Position numbers and translations under genes: made by a program
From: a virus
Length of the DNA: 57,164 bases
Reading direction: 5' to 3' (one strand)
IMG/VR virus record: IMGVR_UViG_3300004369_000017
Location: 1 to 57,164 of that record
The notes under the pieces: model-generated
Database searches by the model: none
Seen by the model: the letters and a program-made list of their open reading frames with translations, nothing else
What the model was told of the DNA's origin: nothing
Shown: positions 10,801-19,232 of the stretch, one piece after another
How positions within the stretch are numbered: position 1 is the first letter of the stretch
Layout: each line of letters begins with the position of its first letter

Positions 10801-13026
10801 AAAGCCGAATGCAAAGTTGGAAGGTTGGAATGGGCCGTTTACCGTTCCTTCTACACCTCTCCATCTACGGGAATAATTTGTTTTGAGAGTTGGTGGAGTA
10901 GAAAAGCCGTGGGGAATACCTTCTATCAGCGAGATAGGCTGGAACGCAGGCCCAAGATTGAATGCGTCATCCGTAGCCTGTCTTTTAACAGGAATAAGCC
11001 TAGCCTCAGAACGAGTGTTTGCAATATGTCGAATAGCCTCTGAGCCATCAACTGAGAACATAATAGCGTTCTGTGGAGCGTGTCTGATTAACAATTCGAT
11101 ATCAGCTATCTCCGCACCACTAGGCACTGGATAGATATCCAAATTTAATCTTTCGAACATCGAACTATTATTATAGTCTCTTGACTTGCCTAACGCAACA
11201 GTGTCTTCGTATACCTTTAGGGGAATCTCATACCAAGTAAACTCTTCGCTTGTGATTACTGTAGGAGACAATAAGTAGTGATCCCCGCCTGCATTATTAG
11301 TGCCAGAAGACTCGTAATATTGATCAGCAGAAGATAGAGGCTCTCCATCAATACCAAGATCATCGCTTGGAAGAAAACCAGAAGCGACAGGAATATCTCC
11401 AGACCCCTCAATGTTTTGCAGGAACCCACCAACTTGCGAGGTAACATTTAATAGACCATCATCGCTGTAACCAACTACATCTATTGAGAAATCTCTTGAT
11501 CCAACTTCTTTCTTAGCAAGGATTCTAAGACTAACAGAGTCAATGGTAAAGAAGTTGTCTTCGACATCCATGTGGTTCTTATTTTGGGTGTCAAAGGCTC
11601 CGAATGGCTGTACCCACATGCCGTAAGTACTTGCGTCGAAAGATTTTGTACCGAAAGATCCATCAGTAATTTCCTTCATTCTATCTGTAGCAGAATGTCC
11701 AAACCTTAATACCAGTTTGCCAGAATCAGCAATGGTAGAAGATTCCATTCTAATATGATTATCATGACGACTACTTAGCAACTTAGAGAGATTGCCAGTC
11801 CAAGTAGTTGACACATTAGGCCACACTTCATTAACTGTGTCAGCGTATAGATAAGTTGGTTTAATAGTACGCTCAACGCGGTGTCCTTTGTCTCTAACGG
11901 GAGCGTAGATTGGTAGATAGTCAGAAATGCCCGGACCTACAGCCCCACTGTTGCAAATCTCAATACCAGCAATACGGATACCGCGAACACCATTAAGCAG
12001 ACCGTTGGTTTGAGAAGATAAGGAATTACCATCCAAGGCCAAATAATCGTTACCAGACCCAATTGAGTCAGGGATAATTCTATTGTCTTCAAACCCTAAA
12101 CTAAAACCGCTATCAAAAGCGTCGTCATTAGACTCCACGGTCATATTAAAGGATAGGGTATACCCGTCACCTTGATGCATTAGAGGGTAATTGGCATCCC
12201 AATCATACTCCAAAGTATTGTTAAGTACAGGAGTGGTGGAGTGAGTGCTGTAATTGACATCTCCAAAAGTTACATGTTGACTATCCCCCTTTACTGTAAT
12301 ATCCTCGTAAGCAATAACGAGGTTACCAGAGGGGTCTTCGAAGCGAATGTCGTGAATTGTGTAAGTTGGGGGAATTCTAGACTCTACATCCATAAGTGGG
12401 GTAGAGGCACGAAATCTTAAATTACTGCTCTCTGGTTTAATAGAAACGGTGCTTAACTCACACTTGTATTTAAACAGTCCTTCAGTATGATCTGTATCAG
12501 GCTGTATATAAGTGTTTTCGTCTGCAACTATTTGTCCGTTCTCACCCTGAGTAATGTAGTCTCCAGTGTGAACTCCATCATCAATGCTAGCATACAGATC
12601 ACTAGAACTATTAAGCTCGTTAACAAACCCCACTCCAGAAGTCTGAATATCAGCAACAGGATAGAGCTTTTGCAGGCACCCAACAAGAGAGAAATCCCCT
12701 GTGTACTTATCCATGTTTGCAACGATTAAATCAGCAGACACATCAATGTTTTTAGTCAAAGCATATGTAGCTGTAATGCCGTCTGTAATATCAACAGAAA
12801 CATCAATATCTACAGCGTTGTTTGCATCCACGTTAAGTGTAACATTTGTGCCTACTTCAGTAGTTATAGACGTACCAATATCACGAGTGGCAGTGATAGA
12901 TACTGTTGAGTTAGCAACAACTTCTACAGAGCCGCTGACTATAGCCGGGTCACAAGATAAAGAAACTGACATCTCAGCAGATACTTCGATGTCAGCAGCA
13001 AGGTCAACGATACAAAGATGATCCAT
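1891..13026 (-). CDS. Giant 3711-aa tail-tip/adhesin protein with FG-GAP repeats
   Basis: One uninterrupted 11.1-kb frame begins 2 nt after the tape-measure stop. Visible pieces: an N-terminal beta-rich region with repeated alternating V/S/T strands (about 1-100); a LamG/concanavalin-like stretch around residues 845-1010; seven FG-GAP-like blades with the pattern F-G-x-S-V-S ... V-G-A/S-P, four near residues 1695, 1795, 2110 and 2240 and three near 3320, 3400 and 3500; and two similar Rossmann-like segments near 2345-2385 and 2770-2825 ending in W-L/M-A-x-G-x-R-L/T-V-L, reminiscent of class I amidotransferase-like folds without an obvious catalytic site. Several short Cys-containing stretches occur between them. 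Gene order points to a central tail fiber or tip that binds the host surface. FG-GAP propellers are known from integrin alpha chains and bacterial surface proteins; their use here as a receptor-binding device is inference. Confidence 0.75.
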   Translation of the reverse strand: MDHLCIVDLAADIEVSAEMSVSLSCDPAIVSGSVEVVANSTVSITATRDIGTSITTEVGTNVTLNVDANNAVDIDVSVDITDGITATYALTKNIDVSADLIVANMDKYTGDFSLVGCLQKLYPVADIQTSGVGFVNELNSSSDLYASIDDGVHTGDYITQGENGQIVADENTYIQPDTDHTEGLFKYKCELSTVSIKPESSNLRFRASTPLMDVESRIPPTYTIHDIRFEDPSGNLVIAYEDITVKGDSQHVTFGDVNYSTHSTTPVLNNTLEYDWDANYPLMHQGDGYTLSFNMTVESNDDAFDSGFSLGFEDNRIIPDSIGSGNDYLALDGNSLSSQTNGLLNGVRGIRIAGIEICNSGAVGPGISDYLPIYAPVRDKGHRVERTIKPTYLYADTVNEVWPNVSTTWTGNLSKLLSSRHDNHIRMESSTIADSGKLVLRFGHSATDRMKEITDGSFGTKSFDASTYGMWVQPFGAFDTQNKNHMDVEDNFFTIDSVSLRILAKKEVGSRDFSIDVVGYSDDGLLNVTSQVGGFLQNIEGSGDIPVASGFLPSDDLGIDGEPLSSADQYYESSGTNNAGGDHYLLSPTVITSEEFTWYEIPLKVYEDTVALGKSRDYNNSSMFERLNLDIYPVPSGAEIADIELLIRHAPQNAIMFSVDGSEAIRHIANTRSEARLIPVKRQATDDAFNLGPAFQPISLIEGIPHGFSTPPTLKTNYSRRWRGVEGTVNGPFQPSNFAFGFENPVMEYPFLSGYFRFDCDAFGEVNPAVGSLSGTFDGTANDRYQNLGWRFLDSDIFAGHSGNYKSIDWTTTTSGVTDYTSSPIYGQIADAFDSAVRVNYSKPINLPVTDMSQGFSVFTRFSPDIDATWDSGVIVSKWDSGNSLEFTLGYESGVLCATAMDVSGSIVKIVDTAEYHQYTFPLSVLLTYNDHGSHQLKLYTDNENFSENPLVDTPNEEDDYLSAGGSPLSTQTQASLTGDGPSWATLRATSEAFTLNSDVSQLRIGKCSGSGVGYNAFITELGVSTNNIVESGANIDLREVTAQKFLENHRSQWWIGNSSYIHDNVKLWSYIDENTDSDWTLGSYGYTSFGPAFSQLKSRPNKEMLRFTLAASGTPYSGYIERGLPTTLNSAVSYHSQIENDFLRLYLSDTANNFYAVPQRVTKALPRGYNFAEEAMAVDTVISHNGEGSGKLIVSLYTKRKEPYWTPDENNWGLVNRYAHQLDSNTAIHKLTSVFDYDSLLDETEQWALFPEEPRLREFEETYFSTDVDDMFIQYDLVFPSGDQFKAEINIHSSNVRLKDAFVQSTERYSMLNMYSSGNPSPVNGEMNLFASNFHLASGDVFNLYTVGPIQIQESGFPIYTSGLLMSTASLGMNVHGQETTSSTLNVNVTGDTEANIRNLATLVNINTIGKGVISSSGDGVLGMSLSLLNNEEVQIPSGSPLSLFVNATETNLGVTAHLPIFSNTDDMYSTEGRASTLSGVVNLTTVASAALVNRYPDAKMNLYTFSNNPTESMNLTSYGDSYSTNQTVGQINLFNATYGPTTGGAAHVRWFDNNYGVDIDLEDNVYATIPSDADIRGVDLVGYGSCTGNSPQKAVERAVISHGVTWYAEQCYDAGIFRAYDTLNGEYYDIRKYSDLTPNAPYNITLTVDTGDTESVPAPPEFEEWEYGTNSTLAFSGVQHSNAEQDEKMGTSVAVKGDLMAVGSPFKDIVGESGQILTSAGTVYLYRRNPEIAGTKADWVALDDLILPSGFRGDYSIDAGEIITYPGVGSISGNKWSIGQEGRELGHAVDIANSGNREVIVVGAPGAQWNRTFDEIITEKIPVGIMLFVDNFEYDEDEVYRISNVVRKWDVLYKYFSAPWYPNTSGEFQPELDIKVMVCQCVDSSEEKPLIPKLPAFISHTYVGKLNDSTVGEKGSEEWAVIKNDMVSGVKEIFNATFQRDSGRLYNNLPPILGIFQDSSNSLNGAFASFTEATEEVVDEFETYFKELTFASGVGASGYVNRTLGNAEDWMLESIDLMDDTLATGNLIENSALGFITSGVGQEWANENALDFQISPPSGGRVYVYENENGVFNLIQEIKSPDELGRNSYSLGNYGQVENDRFGHSVSISDNAEVISVGSPYSNHPCKIYEDSSSERQRLFNGLPAWLNSQGIIIDDNVLASESGRLETYYGLTQSEKFKFRSDETFWNSRGGIPQPYKSAYDYRYTDIPYTGTWSFIPGHFAGTSRLGYSTSVSEDGNTVVFGAPTDSFNEFDDTNVWFKSENTWASYVNAGAVRVFESRNYFPHSGVVEFYRFGNLDKNSHPEASGSYEDLKTIFNNSGRSFERLPFDDIEIPQDAGLAFIITPELDSASDEVIDNIKNWMALGDRTLVLVGNDPSYEEGGKYAKSNAILHKILKKLDSRMRIHPARNEYEAINYCADVSNNRYNVTNAYVPANAHSTAVNNGPIYASGVGDIRIDLNGLDVNKPDLLIDAPCNILNDRCNMPIQHGGDLRAEWNAMCTKRAGNTVIEIHYKENWPFHFGNEKRSQDCDSPPSQLIDRPNQEPRPLLTAAEYVAPSSYTVPATSGWVDLGCTTTYKTVTTRQTVWEFGSTPIDNLEFGVSGVIEAENSVSGVGLAHIGHSENHYNPLFMGDRDGIIQGSGSSYTLPPVNKTAVLDNNAVLATEESYKDTTSSVVMIASVFPENKNSMEGRYGDRTNLNSDQNIFFYANLMRESCNDAAVVKQLGGWTRRVSFADAYSESQLIARLSSTKIGTNAPSIEENYTGNLNNVVDIVWIANPAELPSESDITKLTNWLAIGGKRLVLTYDQRPESAQRAAFIMKSLGMTSTPHIDRGGRHVVHSTDTIGNSNKQTCCPYDEHEEPLQLLDSDSEIIAGCVNTYGKSSRLEKLVISGEEDSYIPIKANNATKLIYFNENVHETYQETPTAWQIKGESDLIFNVTPGSGYRIYYSWVSEFPEERYALDMRINNVSLSADPKAGSSHVNKNLSGTSVGFPQSAYVDVKVPSGVNTVSFEFTSDRWRNIPSSNEKPYTPRVLSVSGAMLPTNPRVLINSEQIIDPDISPNPVCSGEWRPIPSYIVTIPEQFRPIMTDNTKYCQDFPNTSTLCKDKGGLLIEDGPVVAAEELEHFSAFSNGQNRSRIILISDSSIVQGACEGYRDDALTGNQRFIRSLYPPSPSTNNTSGGRSFEFTQKLLSPERGSPAKSFAVNNIANNISAFGMAGVSGNLNSYVDDENNTHPGDVVRPADPVSPEQIKAEIRSFGQNVTTAFGMYPRFSGAQYIDAGIMGGMPSLMRDSGVDHINLSENPGDLFGYSVSLHENKLMVGSPFNSYGGSGVTPWTSGGSGNVEYGSRGGGAVFYYENTNSGVNVVSEFLPWEFKQKLKADTVSPEDRFGASVSIDHDFVAIGAPGHGSGVTYEDVYDSDAFIRKEFNAEFSIPEHNVYDSGAYVDNAGAVYTYSHFMVNWQTRYKEWTYAEKMVAQEGVDREDDYFGLSVSIDRPLRGDGDYTMIVGAPEALDSSGVMFTYDAMLRSQVPAIANSGSYIHAAVFGHKSENNLNIVVNQNVSGGSQTYSVSGIVSANQNGDIFLEASGYDPSLRGFIKHRPFVKIVTGEILDGTKVTDYMNIGTIGSSKQETESMNLTIVGPTNASVYNTLDLTTSSWNEAQAGSGNPGLNLTTEGTATTTDSAILNLGVSGIGTPTPETLNLRLRGK

Positions 13027-13028
13027 AC

Positions 13029-16000
13029 TTAGTCCACTATATGTGTGCCATTAGTTGCGTGTTTGATACTTCTAATTTTTGAGATCACTAAATCCATTAT
13101 TTCATCTTTGACTTTAGCAGTCATCTCACTGAGGAAGCTTGTACCGTTAAAGTTCACATTGACATTAGTTGTGTCAAGTGATAACTGAAGTTTAGTACCA
13201 GCAAGTTTATCAACACTTTCCGCAAATCTAGAAAAACTACTATCAAGACTTGAGATCATATTGCTATAATCAATCGAAATAGAACTGCTATTTGATTGAA
13301 CAGAGCCGCCAGTTTGACGATATTGCACTCCCCTATTATATGATACACCATCCCCACCATTCATAGCTCTTAATAGCTGTAGGTTGTTTCCACGCTGTAC
13401 AGCACCACGATTTACGACGAATTCTCCCGGAGTTAACATGGCGGGAACAGTGTCTGTGCCTCTTGGCACGAACATTCCGTTGTTTGCATATACAGTTCCT
13501 CCGCTAGCGTATCCAGTCCTGTATTGCCCACTACCAACATATGCCGTCTCTGCGCGTTTTCTTTCTTCTTCTCTTCCAAGGGCGTCGTATTGTTTCATCG
13601 ACTCTTCAGTAATGGGTGTGCTATAATCAGGTTGAGTATTATTATCAACACTAAAAGCAATTCCTCTGGTTTGTCTAGATGATCTCAATTGGGCGTCCCG
13701 TATTCTTTGATCTTTTTCTTCTGGTGTTTCTTTTTTTTCCTTAGCTTTATCAGCCTCTTCTTTTTTCTTAGCCTCTTCTTTTTCTTTTGCTCTTTCTTCT
13801 TTTTCTACCTTATCTTTTTCATTTTGCTCATCACGCTTAACCATAGCGTTGTCACGAGCCTGTTTTGCTATGTTGATAACAGCGGATTTGATTTCGATAT
13901 TCCCTTTATCGATCTTTGCTAAATTTTCACCAGCCTGTGGCATAATACCCGCTAACTCAACTGCCTCGTCTATAAGCGGTTTTTCTTCTTCTGTTCGACC
14001 AGTCATTAAGTCTATATTTCTTTGATTAGCAAATGGTCCTAATACGATTTGGGCGGCTCTCGCTAACTTACCCTGTTCTACCCCTTGAGCTTTTAATTGG
14101 TCAAAAGCAGTTTTTAAGGCTTCTTGAGAGAATTGTCCAGCCATCACGTTGTTACCAGACATTAAGGCATCTTGAGCAGCAGCAGCTTCCTGTCCCTTCA
14201 AGTATCCCTCAAAATCGCCGCTAGCTAATTTGTCAATAGAAGACCTTTCTAATTCAGTCTTCTTTCTAGCTAGAGCCAACTCTTCACGCACTATACCTAT
14301 TCTTTCCTGAGTGTATTTTAATAAGTCTTCATTAGCTCTTATATTGCTTTCCAGAGTAGAGTTGCTCAACTCATCATTGCCATTAAAATTACCGCCTGCT
14401 CCAATCTCTCCATTTACTGCATTTACTGCATTTAACCTATTCTGCTGTTCTGCTGAAGCTTTTTTTTCTAAATCTTTAAAAGTATCAGATATATCTTTAG
14501 TACTGGCTTTTGGATCAAGCTCTTTTATTCCAGCGGCCTTAAGGCTGGGGTTTACTGATTCAGTAATAAGCTGTCTTTTTTCATCTGGCGATGTCTTAAC
14601 GCCAGTAAATTCTTCCTTAATACTAGCAGCTTCCATTTTGATAGATGCTAAACGCTGAAGAGAATCGATATGTTTATTCGTAAGAGCATTTTTTTCTCTC
14701 GTTAGACCTAAAAGTATATCTTCCTGCTTAGATATTTCTTCTAATATAGGAAGCACATCTTCAGAAAGTCCTTGTCCCAACGCCTGTGTAAGAGCGTCTG
14801 CAAACTTGCTATAGTCACCACGCTCAATAGCCTCTGTTATTGCTGGATCGTTCATGTCAATATTAGCAGACGCCGACCTTATCCTTTTAGCTTCATCTTC
14901 TCCAATTTTTTTTTCAATGATAATTTGCTCAATAAAATTATCTTTTATCTCGCTTGGTGTTACTTTATTTTTTCTATCCTCCTTGACTTTTTCAAAAGCC
15001 TTTTCACCTCCTTTTGTAAAATCAGTTATAGCCTTGAAAGACTTTTGTACAGTTTCTACTTGGTTGTCGCTAGCTCCACCCAACTTAAGAGCGTTACCGA
15101 CATTTTTCTGTATATTGCCAATCTCCTTATCAGTCATATCGCTAGACACATTACTCATGGCAGCTTTGAATTCAGCAATTTGTTGTTTGTAAGGATTGTT
15201 GCCAATTTCAGAACTAGAAACAGCACCTTCCATCCTTAAGGTTGTCCCACTGGAAATAGCTGAGACACTTCTTAATCCAAAATTTAGGGCTTTTAAATGC
15301 TCTATATTTTCACGAATAGCCTTACTCTGATTTTTATAATCTTCAGTGAGTTCATCGATTTGATCTTGGGTTAAACCCATCTTAGATATAGCTTCGTTAA
15401 ACCCCTCCATTCCAGCCCCAGAATGCACCATTTGTTCAGTCAGTTGTCTGAAAACAGGTCCAAGTGCTTCAAACTCTTTTTCATTCTTCTCTTTACCCTC
15501 TTTTTCTAAAGCTTTAGCTTGTTTTTCTGCTGCCCTGTCTTGTTGTCCAGAGTTGTTAAACAGTAGTCCACCAAGACTAAGCACATCGCGAGTTACTCTA
15601 CTGCCAAAACCAACATTCTTTCTATCACTCCTCAGATTACTAGCAGCTTCTTTATTTGCATTAGATAAATTAACGGACTCAGTGAAATTTTTAGTAACTC
15701 CACCCTCTTTAATAGCTTGTGATGCAGAGATTCTACCAGCTTCAATATCTGCCAGCACTCTTGAGGCGGCTTTTGCGTTCTTAGCGTAATTAAGTTGAAA
15801 TTTACTAGCAAGAGCTGAGGATTTAGCAAGAGCCTTTAATGAAGAAGATGTTGGTCCACCAAACCACTCTTTCATAGCTCTCTCAGCTTTTCCTATTTGT
15901 GGTATCCAACCGCTTAAAGCGTTGCTAATCCCACTTGTTTCCTTAAGAACAGCTAATTCCTGAGCCTTAGCAACATTACCTTCTTCCACGGCGTCGTTAT

Positions 16001-19000
16001 ATTTACCTAGATTATCTTGGTATGCATTAAGTATGGTATTCACTACAGAAAGACCTGTCGTGAGCGTGGCTAGAGGACCAGTAGCAAGCTTCATCACGAA
16101 GCCGCCAGCTTTTCCCAAGGCTCCACCAAAACTCTTTAAGAGGCTACCTATTTTCCCCGAGCCGGGAATTTTGTTGCCTAAATTAGAAGCCCCAACAGTA
16201 AATCTATCATTCAATAGCGAGAAGGGGGAACCTTGTTTACTGTCTATCCGACCTTGAGCCCCATTTATTTTGTTTGCTCTACTAGTTTTAAAACTACTCA
16301 ATTTATCTAAAATTTTGTTTCCAAGACCGTCTTTGCCTGTTCCCATCCCCTTAAAAATTGACGTGACATCTGGTAATTTTAACTGAACCCCAAAACTCTG
16401 TAATGCGAACATAACAGTACCAAGAGACGTTGCCATTCCTAATACAGAATCTACCACACGTCTTGTTGCAGAGGAATTCTCATCAGCCGCACCAGCAATT
16501 TGGTTTATAATAGAGGGTAGTGATTGAAGGGCTAATATACCAGCAAGAGCTTTTCCACCACCACCATCAAACCCACTGTTAGATGGCTTAGCTAACACTT
16601 CGTCACCTTCATTGAACCTCTGAACACCAACAACGCCCCCCTTATTAAAGCCTTGAACACCTAACTTATTCATACGCCTAAGGTTGTTGTAACCAACACG
16701 CTTAGCCGTATCTCTATTGATGACAAACTCACCCGGCGTAAGGAGAGCGGGAACGGTATCAGAACTGGCAATACCGCCTCCTTTTGCGAAATTTGGGAAA
16801 CCAGAAAAAACTTCATCGAAAAAGAATCTTGACCTCTCCTTCCTAATACCGGGAACCCCCTCCGCAATCATCTTGTTTAGATCGCTAGCTTTGATGTTTT
16901 TAACACCTATTTCTTCAGGAAATTGCGAAGAGAAACTTTTAATGTTATCTAAGGTAAGTCCTGAAAATGAAGTCTTAGACTTATCTATAAGTGATTTTGC
17001 AAAAGGGCTTCCTGTTCTTTGTAAATTACTAGTTTCCACCCCTTTTTCTGGACCAGATTTTAGAAATTGCCTACTCAACTCAGGTTGTTGCAGGATTTCG
17101 GCAGCCATCTGCCCAATAGTCTTACTCCTTAAAGAACCACTTTTTGATCCTGTGACACTAGCTGTGGCAAAAGACGCTTTAGCATCTACAAAAGTATTTG
17201 GAAGCTGTGTATAGTTATCTTTTAAAATGCCACTTACACCATTTGGAAAGTCAAAACGCTTTCCAGTATCTGAAGAGAAGGGGTCTCCTTTAATGACTCT
17301 TAGAGTGTCTTCAAAAAGATTTCCACGTGTAGCTGGATTAATAGATTTTAAGAACTTTTCACCGTCGGACTCACCAACCTCACCAAGGTTAGAATTAATC
17401 CCTAAGTCATTCTTCAAGAAACTAGTCGTTGTGTTTACTGATTGAACAATAGCTGTATCTAAAGCTTGGTTGAATTTTTTAGACGTTTCTTTACCAAGAC
17501 CTTCTCTGACGGCGGTAAATTTGCCAGTAATAGATTTATAGTTACTATTAAGGTCTAAACCCATGCTTTTCTCAAGGTCACTCTTTGTAATGTTGAAGTC
17601 TGTAGACCTAGCATTTTCTCCATGCTCTAGAATAGCTGCTCCAACAGTTCTCTGACCAGACTCAGCTTGTTTAACAAGACCTCCAGTGTTTAAGCGTTGT
17701 AGATTATCTAAACCAATAGACTCAACACTTTTCTTCTTAATCACAAATTCACCGGGGGTCAGCATTGCTGGAACAGTATCGCGGTTTCCTTGTCCCGGTA
17801 CTAATCCGCCTGTGTTAAAACCAATAGGCCCACCTTCACTATGTCTAGTGAGGCCAGCACCAATACCGGCAGCAAAGCTCCCTATGCCGCGTGCAATCTT
17901 AATAGCAGCAAGAGCGCCAAGAATAGGCAGGATGGGTTTAAACGACTCAGACAGGCTGATTAGAGAGCTACTTAGATTCAACAGAGTCTGAATCATTACA
18001 CGAAAACTAGATGTCTCCGTCATAGACCTAGCTAAAGCGAGAAATTCTTCTCTCACTTTAGTGAATTGTACAGCAAGTGATTGTTGTGCAGTAATGGTAT
18101 CTTCAGTAAGAGAATTGCCGCCATCTAACGCTGCTTGACGTGCCTTCTCAGCAAGTTCAAATTTCTGAATAAGAGGAAGTACCTTGCCGATTTGACGGAA
18201 GCCACCAAGTTCTTCAGCAATCTTAACAAAACGAATATCACCCGTTTCAAATGAAGACAAGGCTTCACTCAGTCTTTTAATCGCCTCAAATGGACCAACA
18301 AATCTACCCTCTAAGTCAGTCAGCTCAACACCAAACTGCTTCATATATTCAATAGTTTGTGGACGTTGAATACGTGTAAAGATAGTACGCATACCAGTAG
18401 CGATAGATTCAGCAGATTCACGAGTGGTAGCACGTACAGAAGTAAACAGGGCGAGCAATTCGTTGAGATCACCACCGGCAGATTTGAACACACCACCAGT
18501 CCTACGTACAGCAGAAATCAGGTCTCCAGATTCTACCGCAAACTGACCAGCAACAGCATTGATAGAACCAAGCTGCGTTTCGAGAGCACCTACACCCTGA
18601 CCAAATTGCGCTAATACAGCAACCGCACCTTCGGCTGTCTTTTCGATATCCTCAAAAGTTGGAGCAAGCGTAGTTTTGGCTAATGCAGAAAGAGAAACTT
18701 CCAAATCGTTAGCTTGGATACCAGCCTGTGAAAGTATACGAGCTACTCCCAATAGACCTTTTGATGACGTACCCAGCTCGGTAGAAAGACGGGTAACTTC
18801 CTGTGTCAGACCACCCAACTCTTTAACTGTTTTACCAGTAACCTGAGAAATCTTAACAAGCTCACGTTCAAACTCAATAGCCTCTTCAATAGCTTGGGCG
18901 GTTTTAGTAGTAAATAACCCAACAGCTCGGTTGGCAATAGAAAAAGCCGCAAAGCGACGAAGAGATACCCCAAAGGATTTACCCATCCGCTCTGCGGCTG

Positions 19001-19181
19001 TACTTACACTATTAATACGTTGTTCAACTGATCCTAACGCCTTATTGGTCGCTGGAACCCCTTGAATAATAACAGGTATATTAACACCATTCAACTGCTG
19101 TTGAATCGTCTGCATCACCTGAGCAGTGTTGGTTGGGGCACGGAGTTGTAATTCTGCGGTTAGTACAAATCTATCAGACAT
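13029..19181 (-). CDS. Tail tape measure protein
   Basis: This 2050-aa protein sets tail length and is threaded through the tube during assembly. Residues 1-400 resemble the phage tape-measure minor tail family (helical, with a segment FGVSLRRFAAFSIANRAVG and long coiled coils). A short module with core DTVPAMLTPGEFVI, flanked by Gly-rich turns and followed by an N-L-x-R-x-N segment, occurs three times (near residues 464, 810 and 1910). Hydrophobic Gly/Leu-rich segments near 425 and 1040-1060 could be membrane-active. A Lys/Glu-rich helix precedes the third module. At about 0.15 nm per residue the tail would be near 300 nm. The gene follows the tail tube and chaperone candidates, the usual siphovirus order. 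Confidence 0.92.
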   Translation of the reverse strand: MSDRFVLTAELQLRAPTNTAQVMQTIQQQLNGVNIPVIIQGVPATNKALGSVEQRINSVSTAAERMGKSFGVSLRRFAAFSIANRAVGLFTTKTAQAIEEAIEFERELVKISQVTGKTVKELGGLTQEVTRLSTELGTSSKGLLGVARILSQAGIQANDLEVSLSALAKTTLAPTFEDIEKTAEGAVAVLAQFGQGVGALETQLGSINAVAGQFAVESGDLISAVRRTGGVFKSAGGDLNELLALFTSVRATTRESAESIATGMRTIFTRIQRPQTIEYMKQFGVELTDLEGRFVGPFEAIKRLSEALSSFETGDIRFVKIAEELGGFRQIGKVLPLIQKFELAEKARQAALDGGNSLTEDTITAQQSLAVQFTKVREEFLALARSMTETSSFRVMIQTLLNLSSSLISLSESFKPILPILGALAAIKIARGIGSFAAGIGAGLTRHSEGGPIGFNTGGLVPGQGNRDTVPAMLTPGEFVIKKKSVESIGLDNLQRLNTGGLVKQAESGQRTVGAAILEHGENARSTDFNITKSDLEKSMGLDLNSNYKSITGKFTAVREGLGKETSKKFNQALDTAIVQSVNTTTSFLKNDLGINSNLGEVGESDGEKFLKSINPATRGNLFEDTLRVIKGDPFSSDTGKRFDFPNGVSGILKDNYTQLPNTFVDAKASFATASVTGSKSGSLRSKTIGQMAAEILQQPELSRQFLKSGPEKGVETSNLQRTGSPFAKSLIDKSKTSFSGLTLDNIKSFSSQFPEEIGVKNIKASDLNKMIAEGVPGIRKERSRFFFDEVFSGFPNFAKGGGIASSDTVPALLTPGEFVINRDTAKRVGYNNLRRMNKLGVQGFNKGGVVGVQRFNEGDEVLAKPSNSGFDGGGGKALAGILALQSLPSIINQIAGAADENSSATRRVVDSVLGMATSLGTVMFALQSFGVQLKLPDVTSIFKGMGTGKDGLGNKILDKLSSFKTSRANKINGAQGRIDSKQGSPFSLLNDRFTVGASNLGNKIPGSGKIGSLLKSFGGALGKAGGFVMKLATGPLATLTTGLSVVNTILNAYQDNLGKYNDAVEEGNVAKAQELAVLKETSGISNALSGWIPQIGKAERAMKEWFGGPTSSSLKALAKSSALASKFQLNYAKNAKAASRVLADIEAGRISASQAIKEGGVTKNFTESVNLSNANKEAASNLRSDRKNVGFGSRVTRDVLSLGGLLFNNSGQQDRAAEKQAKALEKEGKEKNEKEFEALGPVFRQLTEQMVHSGAGMEGFNEAISKMGLTQDQIDELTEDYKNQSKAIRENIEHLKALNFGLRSVSAISSGTTLRMEGAVSSSEIGNNPYKQQIAEFKAAMSNVSSDMTDKEIGNIQKNVGNALKLGGASDNQVETVQKSFKAITDFTKGGEKAFEKVKEDRKNKVTPSEIKDNFIEQIIIEKKIGEDEAKRIRSASANIDMNDPAITEAIERGDYSKFADALTQALGQGLSEDVLPILEEISKQEDILLGLTREKNALTNKHIDSLQRLASIKMEAASIKEEFTGVKTSPDEKRQLITESVNPSLKAAGIKELDPKASTKDISDTFKDLEKKASAEQQNRLNAVNAVNGEIGAGGNFNGNDELSNSTLESNIRANEDLLKYTQERIGIVREELALARKKTELERSSIDKLASGDFEGYLKGQEAAAAQDALMSGNNVMAGQFSQEALKTAFDQLKAQGVEQGKLARAAQIVLGPFANQRNIDLMTGRTEEEKPLIDEAVELAGIMPQAGENLAKIDKGNIEIKSAVINIAKQARDNAMVKRDEQNEKDKVEKEERAKEKEEAKKKEEADKAKEKKETPEEKDQRIRDAQLRSSRQTRGIAFSVDNNTQPDYSTPITEESMKQYDALGREEERKRAETAYVGSGQYRTGYASGGTVYANNGMFVPRGTDTVPAMLTPGEFVVNRGAVQRGNNLQLLRAMNGGDGVSYNRGVQYRQTGGSVQSNSSSISIDYSNMISSLDSSFSRFAESVDKLAGTKLQLSLDTTNVNVNFNGTSFLSEMTAKVKDEIMDLVISKIRSIKHATNGTHIVD

Positions 19182-19232
19182 TATCTGCTTTCAAATTACT
19201 TACGACCTTTACACTAACCTGTAACTATCCGT

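Noticed and set aside
13689-15239. Phe/Ser-rich plus-strand frames
   Set aside because: They are antisense to Lys/Glu-rich coiled coils of the tape measure and lack start signals.
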